A DNA stretch of 64,000 nucleotides from Owenia fusiformis (lineage: Eukaryota > Annelida > Polychaeta > Sabellida > Oweniidae), in NCBI GenBank assembly GCA_903813345.2, contig CAIIXF020000010.1:30500828-30564827 (forward strand). Reading direction: 5' to 3'. A model generated the notes under the pieces. It made no database searches. It saw only the letters and a program-made list of their open reading frames with translations, and was not told the origin of the DNA. Position numbers and translations under genes: made by a program. Numbering within the stretch: the stretch's first letter is position 1; every line of letters starts with the position of its first letter. Positions 13,866 to 25,800 of this stretch are shown in pieces.

Positions 13866-14520
13866 TAACTTGGACTTAGAATATTTTTTACTGGCACTTT
13901 GAAGTATTCTTTGACTTTGTTTCGGCACACATCTACCTTAAGTTGGACTTATACATTTTGTTGTTGATGATAAGTTGGACTTAGAATATTTCTTAGTGGC
14001 ACTTTGAAATATTCTTTGACTTTGTTCCGTGATACGTCTACCTGGAGTTGGACTTATACATTTCACTGTAGTTGTAACTTGGACTTAGAATATTTTTACC
14101 ATTTTCAATATTCTTTGACTTTGTTTCGGCACACATCTACCTGAAGTTGGACTTATACATTTGCTGTAGATGATAACTTAGACTTAAAATATTTCTTAGT
14201 GGCACTTTGAAATATTCTTTGACTTTGTTCCGTGATACGTCTACCTGGAGTTGGACTTATACATTTCACTGTAGTTGTAACTTGGACTTAGAATATTTTT
14301 TACTGGCACTTTGAAGTATTCTTTGACTTTGTTTCAGCACACATCTATCTGAAGTTGGACTTATACATTTTGCTGTAGATGATAAGTTGGACTTTGAATA
14401 TTTTAACCATTTGCAATATTCTTTGACTTTGTTCCGTTGTATATCTACCAGAAGTTGGACTTGGACAATTTTAGTTTGAACAATAACTTGGGCTTGGAAT
14501 ATTTTCCTACTTTGAAATAT
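13866..14520 (+). repeat. Diverged higher-order array, period about 105 bp
   Basis: TTGGACTTAGAATATT recurs at about 13870, 13975, 14079, 14183, 14283 and 14388. Within each period are two or three degraded GGACTT-spaced subunits of 33 to 42 bp, matching the spacing of the cleaner array that follows. This looks like the older, decayed edge of the 14520-17253 minisatellite. Confidence 0.7.
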
Positions 14521-17253
14521 TCTTGGACTTGGCCGGAAGAGGCTACCTTGAAGAAGATTCATTCGACTTATCTGGAAGAGGCTACTTTGAAGAAGACGAT
14601 TCATTAAACTTAGCCGGAAGAGGCTACCTTGAAGAAGATGATCCATTAGACTTAGCCGGAAGAGGCTACCTTAAAGAACACGATCCATTGGACTTAGCCG
14701 GAAGAGGCTACTTTGAAGAAGACGATTCATTAAACTTAGCCGGAAGAGGCTACCTTGAAGAAGATGATCCATTAGACTTAGCCGGAAGAGGCTACCTTAA
14801 AGAAGACGATCCATTGAACTTAGCCGGAAGAGGCTACTTTGAAGAAGACGATTCATTAAACTTAGCCGGAAGAGGCTACCTTGAAGAAGACGATCCATTG
14901 GACTTAGCCGGAAGAGGCTACTTTGAAGAAGACGATCCATTGGACCTAGCCGGAAGAAGCTACCTCGAAAAAGACGATCCATTGGACCTAGCCGGAAGAG
15001 GCTACCTTGAAGAAGACGATTCATTAAACTTACCCGGAAGAGGCTACCTTGAAGAAGATCCATTGGACTTAGCCAGAAGAGGCTACCTTGAACAAGATGA
15101 TTCATTGGACTTAGCCGGAAGAGGCTACCCTGAAGAAGAAGATCCATTGGACTTAGCCTGAAGAGGCTACCCTGAAGAAGAAGATCAATTGGACTTAGCC
15201 GGAAGAGGCTACCTTGAAGAAGACGATCCATTAGACTTAGCCGGAAGAGGCTACCTTGGGAAGAAGACGATCCATTGGACCTAGCCGGAAGAAGTTACCT
15301 TGAAAAAGACAATCCATTGGACATAGCTGGAAGAGGCTACCTTGAAGAAGATCCATTGGACTTAGCTGGAAGAAGCTACTTTGAAGAAGAAGATCCATTG
15401 GACTTAGCCGGAAGAGGCTACCTTGAAGAAGACGATTCATTAAACTTAGCCGGAAGAGGCTACCTTGAAGACGATCCATTGGACTTAGCCGGAAGAGGCT
15501 ACCTTGAAGAAGACGATTCATTAAACTTAGCCGGAAGAGGCTACCTTGAAGAAGATCCATTGGACTTAGCCAGAAGAGGCTACCTTGAAGAAGATCCATT
15601 GGACTTAGCCAGAAGAGGCTACCTTGAAGAAGAAGATCCATTGGACTTATCTGGAAAAGGCTACCTTGGGAAGAAGACGATACATAGGTCTTAGCCAGAA
15701 GAGGCTACCTTGGGAAGAAGACGATCCATTGGACTTAGCCGGAAGAGGCTACCTTGGGAAGAAGACGATACATTGGACTTAGCCGGAAGAGGCTACCTTG
15801 GAAAGAAGACGATCCATTAGACTTAGCCGGAAGAGGCTACCTTGGGAAGAAGATGATCCATTGGACTTAGCCGGAAGAGGCTACTTTGGGAAGAAAACGA
15901 ACCATTAGAATTAGCTGGGAGAGGCTACATTGGGAAGAAGACGATCCATTAGACTTAGCCGGAAGAGGCTACCTTGGGAAGAAGACGATCCATTGGACTT
16001 AACAGGAAGGGGCTACCTTAGGAAGAAGATGATCCAATGGACTTCGCCGAAAGAGGCTACCTCGAAGAAGATGATCCATTAGACTTAGACGGAAGAGGCT
16101 ACCTTAGGTGGCCACAGAGGATTACCAGAGGGAGAAGATCCATTGAGCTTAGCCACAAGAGGTTACCTGAGGAAGAAGATCCACTGGACTTAGCCACAAA
16201 AGGTTACCTGAGGAAGAAGATCCATTGGACTTGGCCACAAGAGGTTACCTGAGGAAGAAGATCCATTGGACTTGGCCACAAAAGGTTACCTGAGGGAGAA
16301 GATCTATTGGACTTAGCCACAGAGACTTACCAAAGGGAGAAGATGATCCACTAGACTTAGCCACAAAAGGTTACCTGAGGGAGAAGATCTATTGGACTTT
16401 GCCACAAAAGGTTACCTGAGGGAGAAGATCTATGGGACTTGGCCGTAGAGACTAACCAAAGGGAGAAGACGATCCACTGGACTTAGCCACAAGAGGTTAC
16501 CTGAGGAAGAAGATCCATTGGACTTGGCCACAAAAGGTTACCTGAGGGAGAAGATCTATTGGACTTAGCCACAGAGACTTACCAAAGGGAGAAGATGATC
16601 CACTAGACTTAGCCACAAAAGGTTACCTGAGGGAGAAGATCTATTGGACTTTGCCACAAAAGGTTACCTGAGGGAGAAGATCTATGGGACTTGGCCGTAG
16701 AGACTAACCAAAGGGAGAAGACGATCTACTGGACTTAGCCACAAGAGGTTACCTGAGGAAGAAGATCCATTGGACTTGGCCACAAAAGGTTACCTGAGGG
16801 AGAAGATCTATTGGACTTGGCCACAGAGACTAACCAAAGGGAGAAGACAATCTACTGGACGTAGCCACAAGAGGTTACCTGAGGAAGAAGATCCATTGGA
16901 CTTGGCCACAAAAGGTTACCTGAGGGAGAAGATCTATTGGACTTGGCCACAGAGACTAACCAAAGGGAGAAGACAATCCACTGGACTTAGCCACAAAAGG
17001 TTACCTGCGGGAGAAGATTTATTGGACTTGGCCACAAAAGGTTACCTGAGGGAGAAGATCTATTGGACTTGGCCACAGAGACTTACCAAAGGGAGAAGAC
17101 GATCCACTGGACTTAGCCACAAGAGGTTACCTGAGGAAGAAGATCCATTGGACTTGGCCACAAAAGGTTACCTGAGGGAGAAGATCTATTGGACTTGGCC
17201 ACAGAGACTTACCAAAGGGAGAAGACGATCCACTGGACTTAGCTACAAGTGAT
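14521..17253 (+). repeat. 42-bp minisatellite encoding a 14-residue repeat
   Basis: Units are mostly 42 bp with some of 39, 44 or 45 bp. In the main phase they read GRGYLEEDDPLDLA and variants. 14521-16110 is one class; the 44-bp units at 15650-16030 break the frame. 16110-17253 is a second class (ATKGYLREK, EEEDPLDLA) arranged in higher-order repeats of 126 and 252 bp, both multiples of three. No single frame is open across the array; the repeat phase moves through all three frames. It may be a decayed coding repeat, a set of exons, or a minisatellite with chance coding capacity. Confidence 0.85.
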
Positions 17254-17520
17254 TACCTGAGGGAGAAGACGAGCCACTTAGATGACAACAAGATAACTGC
17301 TGACTGTCAATGTATGGAACTGGATGTCCCCTTCTTTGTTCTAGTAGTAGGCGGTATACTGTTTATATTGATCTGTTTAATGGTGGTACTATGCACTCAG
17401 GTTTGCATAAGCACTACGGAGGAAGAAGCAACTGAACATTCTGCTCAGGTACCGCCTGTACCAGTTCCAACCTTAGAGTCGCTGTTAGCTTTTAACCTGA
17501 GTACAGTGAATTTTATGTGA
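17176..17520 (+). CDS. Possible C-terminal exon: repeat unit plus transmembrane anchor
   Basis: In this frame, open from just after a stop at 17173-17175, the last minisatellite unit is read in its conserved phase (EDDPLDLATSDYLREK). It continues through a short Cys-containing linker (TADCQC) into a hydrophobic stretch of about 22 residues starting at FFVLVVGGILFILICL, then an acidic tail with TTEEEATEHS and a proline-rich VPPVPVP, stopping at 17518-17520. This layout, repeat ectodomain then one membrane span then short tail, suits a surface protein. The 5' boundary is unknown, frames are broken upstream, and I recognise no family. It could be a gene end or a pseudogene. Confidence 0.4.
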   Translation, partial: GRRSIGLGHRDLPKGEDDPLDLATSDYLREKTSHLDDNKITADCQCMELDVPFFVLVVGGILFILICLMVVLCTQVCISTTEEEATEHSAQVPPVPVPTLESLLAFNLSTVNFM

Positions 17521-19737
17521 CTTCTATTTCAACATAAATGGACCTAGTTAATGGCAACTAATTAACAACTATTTAACAACAACAATGAAACAAGTTTGGT
17601 TCTACATATACTTTGAGATTTTTTGGGACATTTCTGGATTTTATGTACATAATTTGGGCTTACAGATGCCACAATATAGCTGTTATTATTATTATATAGT
17701 TGAATTCTATCTTCTGGTTAAATCTTTGGTGCAAACACATTTAACGTGTTTCACATATCCCACAAAGTAGACAGCGGCCTATCAGTCCACACTACCATAA
17801 ATTCCATAAAAAAGGATGAACTGTTACACTATTTTTTTTTGGGGGGGGGGTTGTTTTAATTTTTTGAATATTTTTTGTTAAATCAACCAAAATTTCCTTT
17901 GTGTAATTATAATATTGAGAAAATGTTGTATATGCTATTTTGTTCCAACAAGGTTCGGAAAGACATTTTATTTCATTCTCAAGAATTGGTAGAAAGGAAC
18001 AAAAAACAATTGCACTAAAAAACAAAAAATGTTAACAAAAACAGTTATATAAAATATATATAAATAATTTTCGCATTAAATTGTTTTCAATAAGTCAACA
18101 TTACATAAATGATGTGACGTGTTTTTTACAGAATGTTTTCAACAATTGGTTTAAGAGAAAAACATTGTTAAATTCAGTTCACCATATTGTATCGATACCT
18201 ATCCTTTGTTGTTCAATTTAAATGTGCATCAAATACTCAAATGATTTGATGGTAGCTTTCTAAAATGAATATAAGAATTTAGAAGAAAACTATAGATTTG
18301 AGAACTAGTCTGGCCCTTAGCAAGCTTTAACTAAGGGGGTCACTTCTTAAAAATTTCGAGGGTAGTTCACTCTTGACAATTTTGGTCCAAAAATAGCCCA
18401 AATCACATAAAAAGTGCTCAGAATGGTGAATAACTGCATGAAAGAATTTGACCCCTGACTATGGGCCAAAATGTATAAGTAGGCTTCTCAACATTTTTCC
18501 AAATATGTTGTAGAAAAGTTTGTTAAAAAGGTATATGTTAGAGCTTTTTAAAAACCTCTAAAATTAAATTAGAGTTGATGGATCTGCTAATCTAAACCGA
18601 GCAGTGCATCTTATATCAGGAGTGGTCTTCCTCAATACTGCCAAATATGAAGAACCCCAGGGAAGAACCTTAATAAGTATTCTATTGAATGACTAAGTCC
18701 CAAATAAGATCCAGGATGCAAAAAATCCAGTTATAAACTTGTTCATATCAATCAAGAATTGAATTTAAGACAATTTTGTCCACAATCAGTTTATCATATG
18801 ATTGAGTAGAAGTTCAATTATTTTATTACATTGACCATGTGATCGCATTTTTGTTTTCTGTGTCTAAAACATTGTCAGATAATCCTTTTTAGAAGCAATT
18901 CCCTGTAATAGATAAATGGTTTAACTGTTTTTCTGTAGAAGCAAATTTGAATAAGTGAGCCTTTAGGCTGAAGGAGATACATGTATGATACTGCCATGTT
19001 TGAAATATCAGAAAGTTAGGCAGCTCATTCAATATACTTTTTTGAATTTTTTATTAAGCATTTTTGTGTGTTTATAATTTTTACTTTTTGTATTGGATTG
19101 ACTAATGTAGACCTACATTTACTACTGTAATTAACGATAAAGCTAAACTAAACTAGATCGACTGAACTCAGTAACCTCACTCCATTTCCCTCCTTCGATA
19201 AGCATGTATTGCCTTCATGTGCTTTTGTTTTCGTGTTTCTGTCCAATTTACTAATTTCCAGATCACATACTTTGCAATTGATTTCACTCACTTCAAATGA
19301 AGCACTTTGGATATTATCCAACTATTACATTTTACAGATGTTTGATGTTCGTTAATTGATCGTTCATTCAGTTGTTCTTTTATGGATATGGTTCCTCCCA
19401 GCATGTTTAAATATTTCCTTTTCCAATAATTTGATTTTTTAAGAGCATGCTAAGAACACTTGGTATGGGTAACATATTTTTGTCTTTTTATTTCACCACC
19501 AGAAGTAGTGACATATTGTTGATATATGTCACCACTTGTTGTTCTCTCCATTTTTTGTGAATAGTGTTCAGTGGTCAGCAGTTAGCATTTGGCATTTTGC
19601 GATTCTGAATTTGAACTACTGATTTTCACATTCTATAGCTCTATTCAAGGACCAATATCTTATCTTTCCTTTGGATAAAACCCATATGTATCCTCTGGAT
19701 AAAACCAATATATGAACCAAACTTTCTATATTTCCAG
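17521..19737. other. Non-coding stretch upstream of the first recognised ABC exon
   Basis: AT-rich, with T/G runs near 17830 and a degenerate dispersed repeat at 18308-18474. I looked for exons encoding the Walker A and Q-loop part of the transporter NBD here and upstream and did not find them. Confidence 0.5.
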
Positions 19738-19845
19738 TGGTGGACAGATGAGGAGAGTGTCATTTGCAGCAGCCTTGCTTCAAGAGCCAGAACTGTTGAT
19801 ACTTGATGAGCCTACTGTAGGAGTTGATCCATTACTGAGACAAAG
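19738..19845 (+). CDS. ABC transporter exon: signature and Walker B
   Basis: Acceptor TTTCCAG, donor AAG|GTTAG. It reads [15 protein letters not shown] then [20 protein letters not shown], which is the ABC signature, Walker B with catalytic Glu, and D-loop. One leading base completes a Ser codon from an unseen exon; two trailing bases (AG) are completed by the exon at 22185. Its 3' part is the source of the mini-exon array that follows. Confidence 0.92.
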
Positions 19846-22800
19846 GTTAGTAGCCTTCTCTACCTTTCTACCCCTCCCTCCTCTACCCCCCCCCCCCCTC
19901 CTCTACCCCCCCCCCCCTCCTCTACCCCCCCCCCCCCCTCCCCTCTCTCTAGGCCCTGCTCAGAACTGTTGATACTTGATGAGCCTACTGTAGGAGTTGA
20001 TCCATTACTGAGACAAAGGTTAGTAGCCTTCTCTACCTTTCTACCCCTCCCTCCTCTACCCCCCCTCCTCTAACCCCCTCCCCTCTCTCTAGGCCCTGCT
20101 CAGAACTGTTGATACTTGATGAGCCTACTGTAGGAGTTGATCCATTACTGAGACAAAGGTTAGTAGCCTTCTCTACCTTTCTACCCCTCCCTCCTCTACC
20201 CCCCCCCCCCTCTATCCCCCCTCCTCTCCCCTCTCTCTAGGCCCTGCTCAGAACTGTTGATACTTGATGAGCCTACTGTAGGAGTTGATCCATTACTGAG
20301 ACAAAGGTTAGTAGCCTTCTCTACCTTTCTACCCCTCCCTCCTCTACCCCCCCCCCCCTCCCCTCTCTCTAGGCCCTGCTCAGAACTGTTGATACTTGAT
20401 GAGCCTACTGTAGGAGTTGATCCATTACTGAGACAAAGGTTAGTAGCCTTCTCTACCTTTCTACCCCTCCCTCCTCTACCCCCCCTCCCCTCTCTCTAGG
20501 CCCTGCTCAGAACTGTTGATACTTGATGAGCCTACTGTAGGAGTTGATCCATTATATTACAGAGACAAATGTTAGTGGCCTTCTTCTTTTTTTAACAAGA
20601 TGATAAACTTTATCCAATGACAAGTGAGGTTTCAGGTACATAACAGCTCGATATAGAATCAATATCTTGGGGTAGCAGGACATTGTATCTCCCGCTGTGT
20701 ATCTCCCACTCCAATATTCCCAGGAAAAATGTTTTTGTTATTTTAAGTGTCAAAACAGTCATATTTGTGAGGGTAATTCACTGGAATAGCAAAACTGTAT
20801 TTAGACATCCAAGGAAGAAAAATAATAACTTTGACATTATTACTGATCTAAAGTTCAAGAAACATAGGCTTTAGCAGAGAAACATGAATCTTTAAAACAG
20901 AAAGGACTTAAAAACCAGCCAAATGCATATCATAGAATAAACTTTTTATGGGGTATATTCCTCAGGAAACATGATATCTTACCTCAAACCCTCCAAGCCC
21001 TTAGTAAGATATCTATAATTCCCTGGTATATACCCCATCCAAAACTTCCCATAACATAACCCTCATGAACATAATCCTGTCATACTGAACTGAAATACCA
21101 ATTGAGACATACATTGTTCTATACTTGGAATATTAAGTTTCTCTCTCTGAAGTAATTGTATGTTACCATTTAACTTCATATTATTAGTGTGATCAGAAAT
21201 ACAGGGATAATTATTCTTTACGTATGTAATTGCAACACCGTAAGAAAAATCCACGTCACATTTTAAAATGCAAAATAGAGTACAAAAGAGAGGAAATAGC
21301 AAGGAATAACGTAAACAGGCATGTACTTGGCACTCTAAATTGTATAGAAATGAAAGAAAATTTGACTGTTCATTCAAATTTTAGAGAGAAAAATTGAGAA
21401 AAAGAGAGATATTGTATGGATTAATGATAAGAGCAGACGGCAGTTTATACACAAGTGAACAGTAAAACATGTTTATTTTGCAAAATTTATTTTCTTGAAT
21501 AAAACTGATCGTCCAATCTGTCTTTATTCAAGATTGTAACATCTTTCATTTAAATAATCAAGTAAAAACTTGATGGATTAGTAAAATTATCACGATGCAA
21601 AATGTTGAGAAATTCAGAATTGATGAAAATAACACGACTTATGAACTTGGCATGTTTTACTGTACTTCTCACATGACATATCCATTTTCTATTTGTATAC
21701 AGAAATATTTTCTAGAAATAGAAAATGTTTTTCCTATTGAGGATTATTATCCTATTTATCAATTTCCTTGTACAAAAAGAGAACAGCAGCATTATACAAT
21801 AATATTTTACACTAACTGGGTTGTCCGTAATTCTTATCTATAAGAAGCCTGAGTTATTGTCATTAAATGGTAAATATAACAATTTTTATTCTACCCTTTA
21901 TGTGATATTTTGTTCTTTTATTTTTTCTATGTAAAATGTTGCTTGTTTGTACATGTTTGTTTGTGTATGTTGATTATACATGATTAAGATTCCATAATCT
22001 TGTATTGTTGCTTGTTAGTTTGTTTGTTTGTTTGTTTTACCATTTTTGATAATTCTTTACAGTGTTGTATTTTGCATTGCAGGATTTGGCAATTCAATAT
22101 CAAGATAGCACAATGAAGTATGTGTTTGTTTGTTTGTTTGTTTGTTTGTTTGTTTCAATAGTTATACATATTTTGTTGTTGTAGGATTTGGCAACACATG
22201 ATCCAGATTGCTCAGTCAAGCAACACAACAATCATTATTACAACTCACTATGTTGAGGAAGCAAAGCAAGCAGATATGGTTTGTTTGTTTGTTTTTGTTG
22301 TTCGGTTCCTTGATACTTCGTAATGATTATGATCAATTTTTGCATTTTATGAATATACTAATTTTACTTTCAAAGAGGCAGAAAGGCCTACCTTTCCCCA
22401 AAAATCATTTTTAAAGAGTCTTAAGAAGAGCTTGATGCAAAATAAAAAAGATTTTTTCCAAACTAGTATAATGCTTACATTTTTTTTTTTTTAAATAGAC
22501 ACACATATATACAATGCATGAGTGGGTGACACTTTAAAAAGTGTGTACTCCCAACAATACATGTATATACAAATACATGTAATCTCTTTGTTCGCAATTA
22601 AGTTGATTTTATTCAACCCATATCTAGGTTGGGCTCATGAGAAATGGAAGACTTCTTGCTGAGTGTTCTCCAAGTGCCCTGATAGAGAAATATGAAATGC
22701 AGGTATGGATATTTGATTTATCCCATGCATGCCTATATAAAGCTTTTGAGAGATTTGCATTGGTGGTTTTAAAATGCTGCCATCTTTTTATCAACACATT

Positions 22801-25800
22801 CTATTAAACTCTGATTTTTACAAAAAAGAGAGTTCCCATTGATTATGTTAGTTACAGTGTACATATAGAGGTTATTTAATGGTAGGAATAGACTATGGAT
22901 TTTATTCTGTGGGAAAATATGAAATTGCCCAAGGAAAGTTTGTTGACTGATGGCCATAGCCCAAGTGTCAGTTTGATATTTTCTGGGCTCATGAGGCTCA
23001 TCATATTTTCTGAGGACAATATTATATTTTCTCAAAGATAAAATTAATGTTCCATCAATAGCCTATTTATTCCAAAATATTAGTTTTGTATATCATCACT
23101 CACAACCAAATGATGGTGATATAAAATGATTCAATTTGATTAATCATATGTAATATTTTCAACAATTTTTTGACCAGGAATAGTTCTGATACGGAATCTG
23201 ATACAGGATTTTGGCTGATATTGGATCTGATACATGATCTTTTGAATATCAGTTATATTCCCTGTTTATTTCCCAGGGAAAACACATTGCTATAGAAATG
23301 AAAATGACTATTCATTTAAGTATTTTAGAGTTACAGTAAAACCTGTTTCAAATAACATGAAGTCAATTGACTATGAAATGTTTCCCTTCAAGAGGTATTT
23401 CACTTAAAGAGGTGTTCCACCTGAAGAGGTGTTTCACTTAAAGAGGTGTTCCACCTAAAGAGGTGTTCCACCTAAAGAGGTGTTTCACTTAAAGAGGCGT
23501 TCTACCTAAAGAGGTATTTCACTTAAAGAGGTGTTCCACCTGAAGAGGTGTTCTACCTGAAGAGGTGTTCCACCTGAGGAGGTGTTTCACTTAAATGTAA
23601 TCCACTAGACAGGTTTTATCGTATTAAGGGTGAGAATAGAAATACTGTTTTGGTCTTAGGTGTCTTATTTATTTATAGTCTCTGGAGGCTGTGTACCTAA
23701 AACTCTGTGAAAAGGACCAAATTCAGGATATATATGAAGCTGAGGAAAACATAGTCAGCTCCAGACCATCCCCCTCTACACATGTAAGTGTTTTAATTGT
23801 ACCTTTCAAAGTGTGTAATAATTGATGAAAAACAATCTTTTTTTGAATAAACTCAATTTTTGTTTGTTCAGTGTAAAGTTCAAGGTCACATCTCAGAACG
23901 AGGCTAGGGTAGGAGAAACCCCTATTTTTCATATGTCTGCTTATTCAGTACTGTCAACCCCCAAAGATTTTCTCGCAGGACAGATTTTTTAGACCCAGTG
24001 CCAAATATTCGCTGGATTTCACGGGACATCCACCTAAATTTGCGGTATTTCGCGGGACATTTAAGGGATTTGCGTGATTGCGGTAATAGGTCATATTTTG
24101 ATCAAATTCGCGAGATTTTGCGGGACAATTCGAGGGACAAACATGCTAATTGCGGGAAAGTTAACAGGGTTACCACCAAAGACTTCATAGAGGGACAGAT
24201 CTTTTTAGACAAAGTGCCCTAAATTCGCGGGATTTTGCGGGACATCCACCTAAATTTGCGGGATGTTGCAGGACATTCTTGAAAGGGATTTACGTGATTG
24301 GGGCTTAATGTAAAAGTTCTCAAATCAAACTTTCAGATACTGATTTATCAAATATAATGCACTTAACTTAAGTAAACGTCAACACAATTCCACACAATAC
24401 ACATAGAAATATTATTAAACTACGGGATGGTCAAAAATATGGAAATCCTAATACCATTTTGCTAATATCTTTGTCATTTTAAAAACTAACTCCCTGATAT
24501 TTTACACTTTTGTACATCATTCAATTTGCTTCCAGCCTAAGTTATTTCACGACCATCATATTGATAGTCACAATGTTACAGTACTCTAAAGAACATGCCC
24601 AGTGGCCACTATTGGGTTGTGAGGAAACTTGACTCATCGTTTAAAATGTCCCTACCTGTCGGGATATGGCAGAGATAGAGTATATGAGAATGACCTCGGG
24701 ACAATTGCAAATCTCAAAAGTGAGATCATTTGTGTCATTCAGGCCATACCTGCTGAGGAATGCGTTTGGATTATTGACAACTGCAATGGCCAAATCTGAA
24801 GCATGTTATTCTAAATGCTGTAAAATTGTGTCTATCAGTCCGATGGTCATGAAATATGGTAGGGTGGTAGAAAATTTAATGATGTACAAATGTGTGAAAT
24901 ATCAGGGAGTAATTCCTTAAAGTGACAAAGATATAAGGAAAATGCAGGGTTTCCATTTTTGACCACCGGTATCAAAAAACCATGCTTTATTTGTGAGTAC
25001 CGTAATCCAACATGAAATTCAAAAACTCTGAACAATACTTTGCACTTATGGTGTTCGTGACCAACTATGAAAGATTTACCCCCCATAGTGTTACATATTA
25101 AAATGTACCTATTCATATTGGGGTTTGATTAATCTACATCAAAATATATAAATATTATAGGGAGTCAGGTTTCTTTTCGAGATATCAGTGTCCATTTATT
25201 GGAACTCGCGTTTGCTAACATTTGCTCAGTTCTTAGATGAAGGCCATGACACGCGTAGTAAAAAGGCCAACGTTGGAACTATACGTGACAAACATCCCTA
25301 TTTTCGTAATTAAAATGAAAATTGCACTCTTCTTCTTTATTTTGATACCAAATAACGGCATACTAGGGAAGCCAACTACAGTATGGTGTTATTTGGATCA
25401 GAATCACAGTTTTATAAATGGACTATATGCTCTTTTCAAAAGCAGTCTTCGATGATCTGATGCACTGGGAGTTTGGCAGCACTTTTCAAATTAGGTAAAC
25501 TTTACTCCTCAAAAGCGCAAAAACTTAGCTTCTTAATCACAAGATAATCAAAATTATTTGGCCTCGGGGATTGTTACAATTTTGAAAATTCGCGGAGGTC
25601 AAAGCCGACATTCGCGGGACTTCGCGGGACATTTCGGGACACGCGAATTAGCCAAATTTTGATCAAATTCGCGGGATAATCCCGTCATTCGCGGGACATT
25701 TGACAGCTCTGGCTTATTAGAAATATAAACAATTTGCACTAAAATGACTTGATTTGTGCTGTTGGCCATGTGTGTCCGTGTCTGTCTGGGTGGGGGTGCC

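Noticed and set aside
14266-15641. Minus-strand frames with repeated LLQGSLFRLSPMD
   Set aside because: Antisense reading of the 42-bp minisatellite; the plus strand continues into a plausible membrane anchor, the minus does not.
24666-25116. Open frames within hAT-like copy A
   Set aside because: They are fragments over the nested mariner remnant and its arms; only the transposase C-terminal similarity on the corresponding strand is meaningful.
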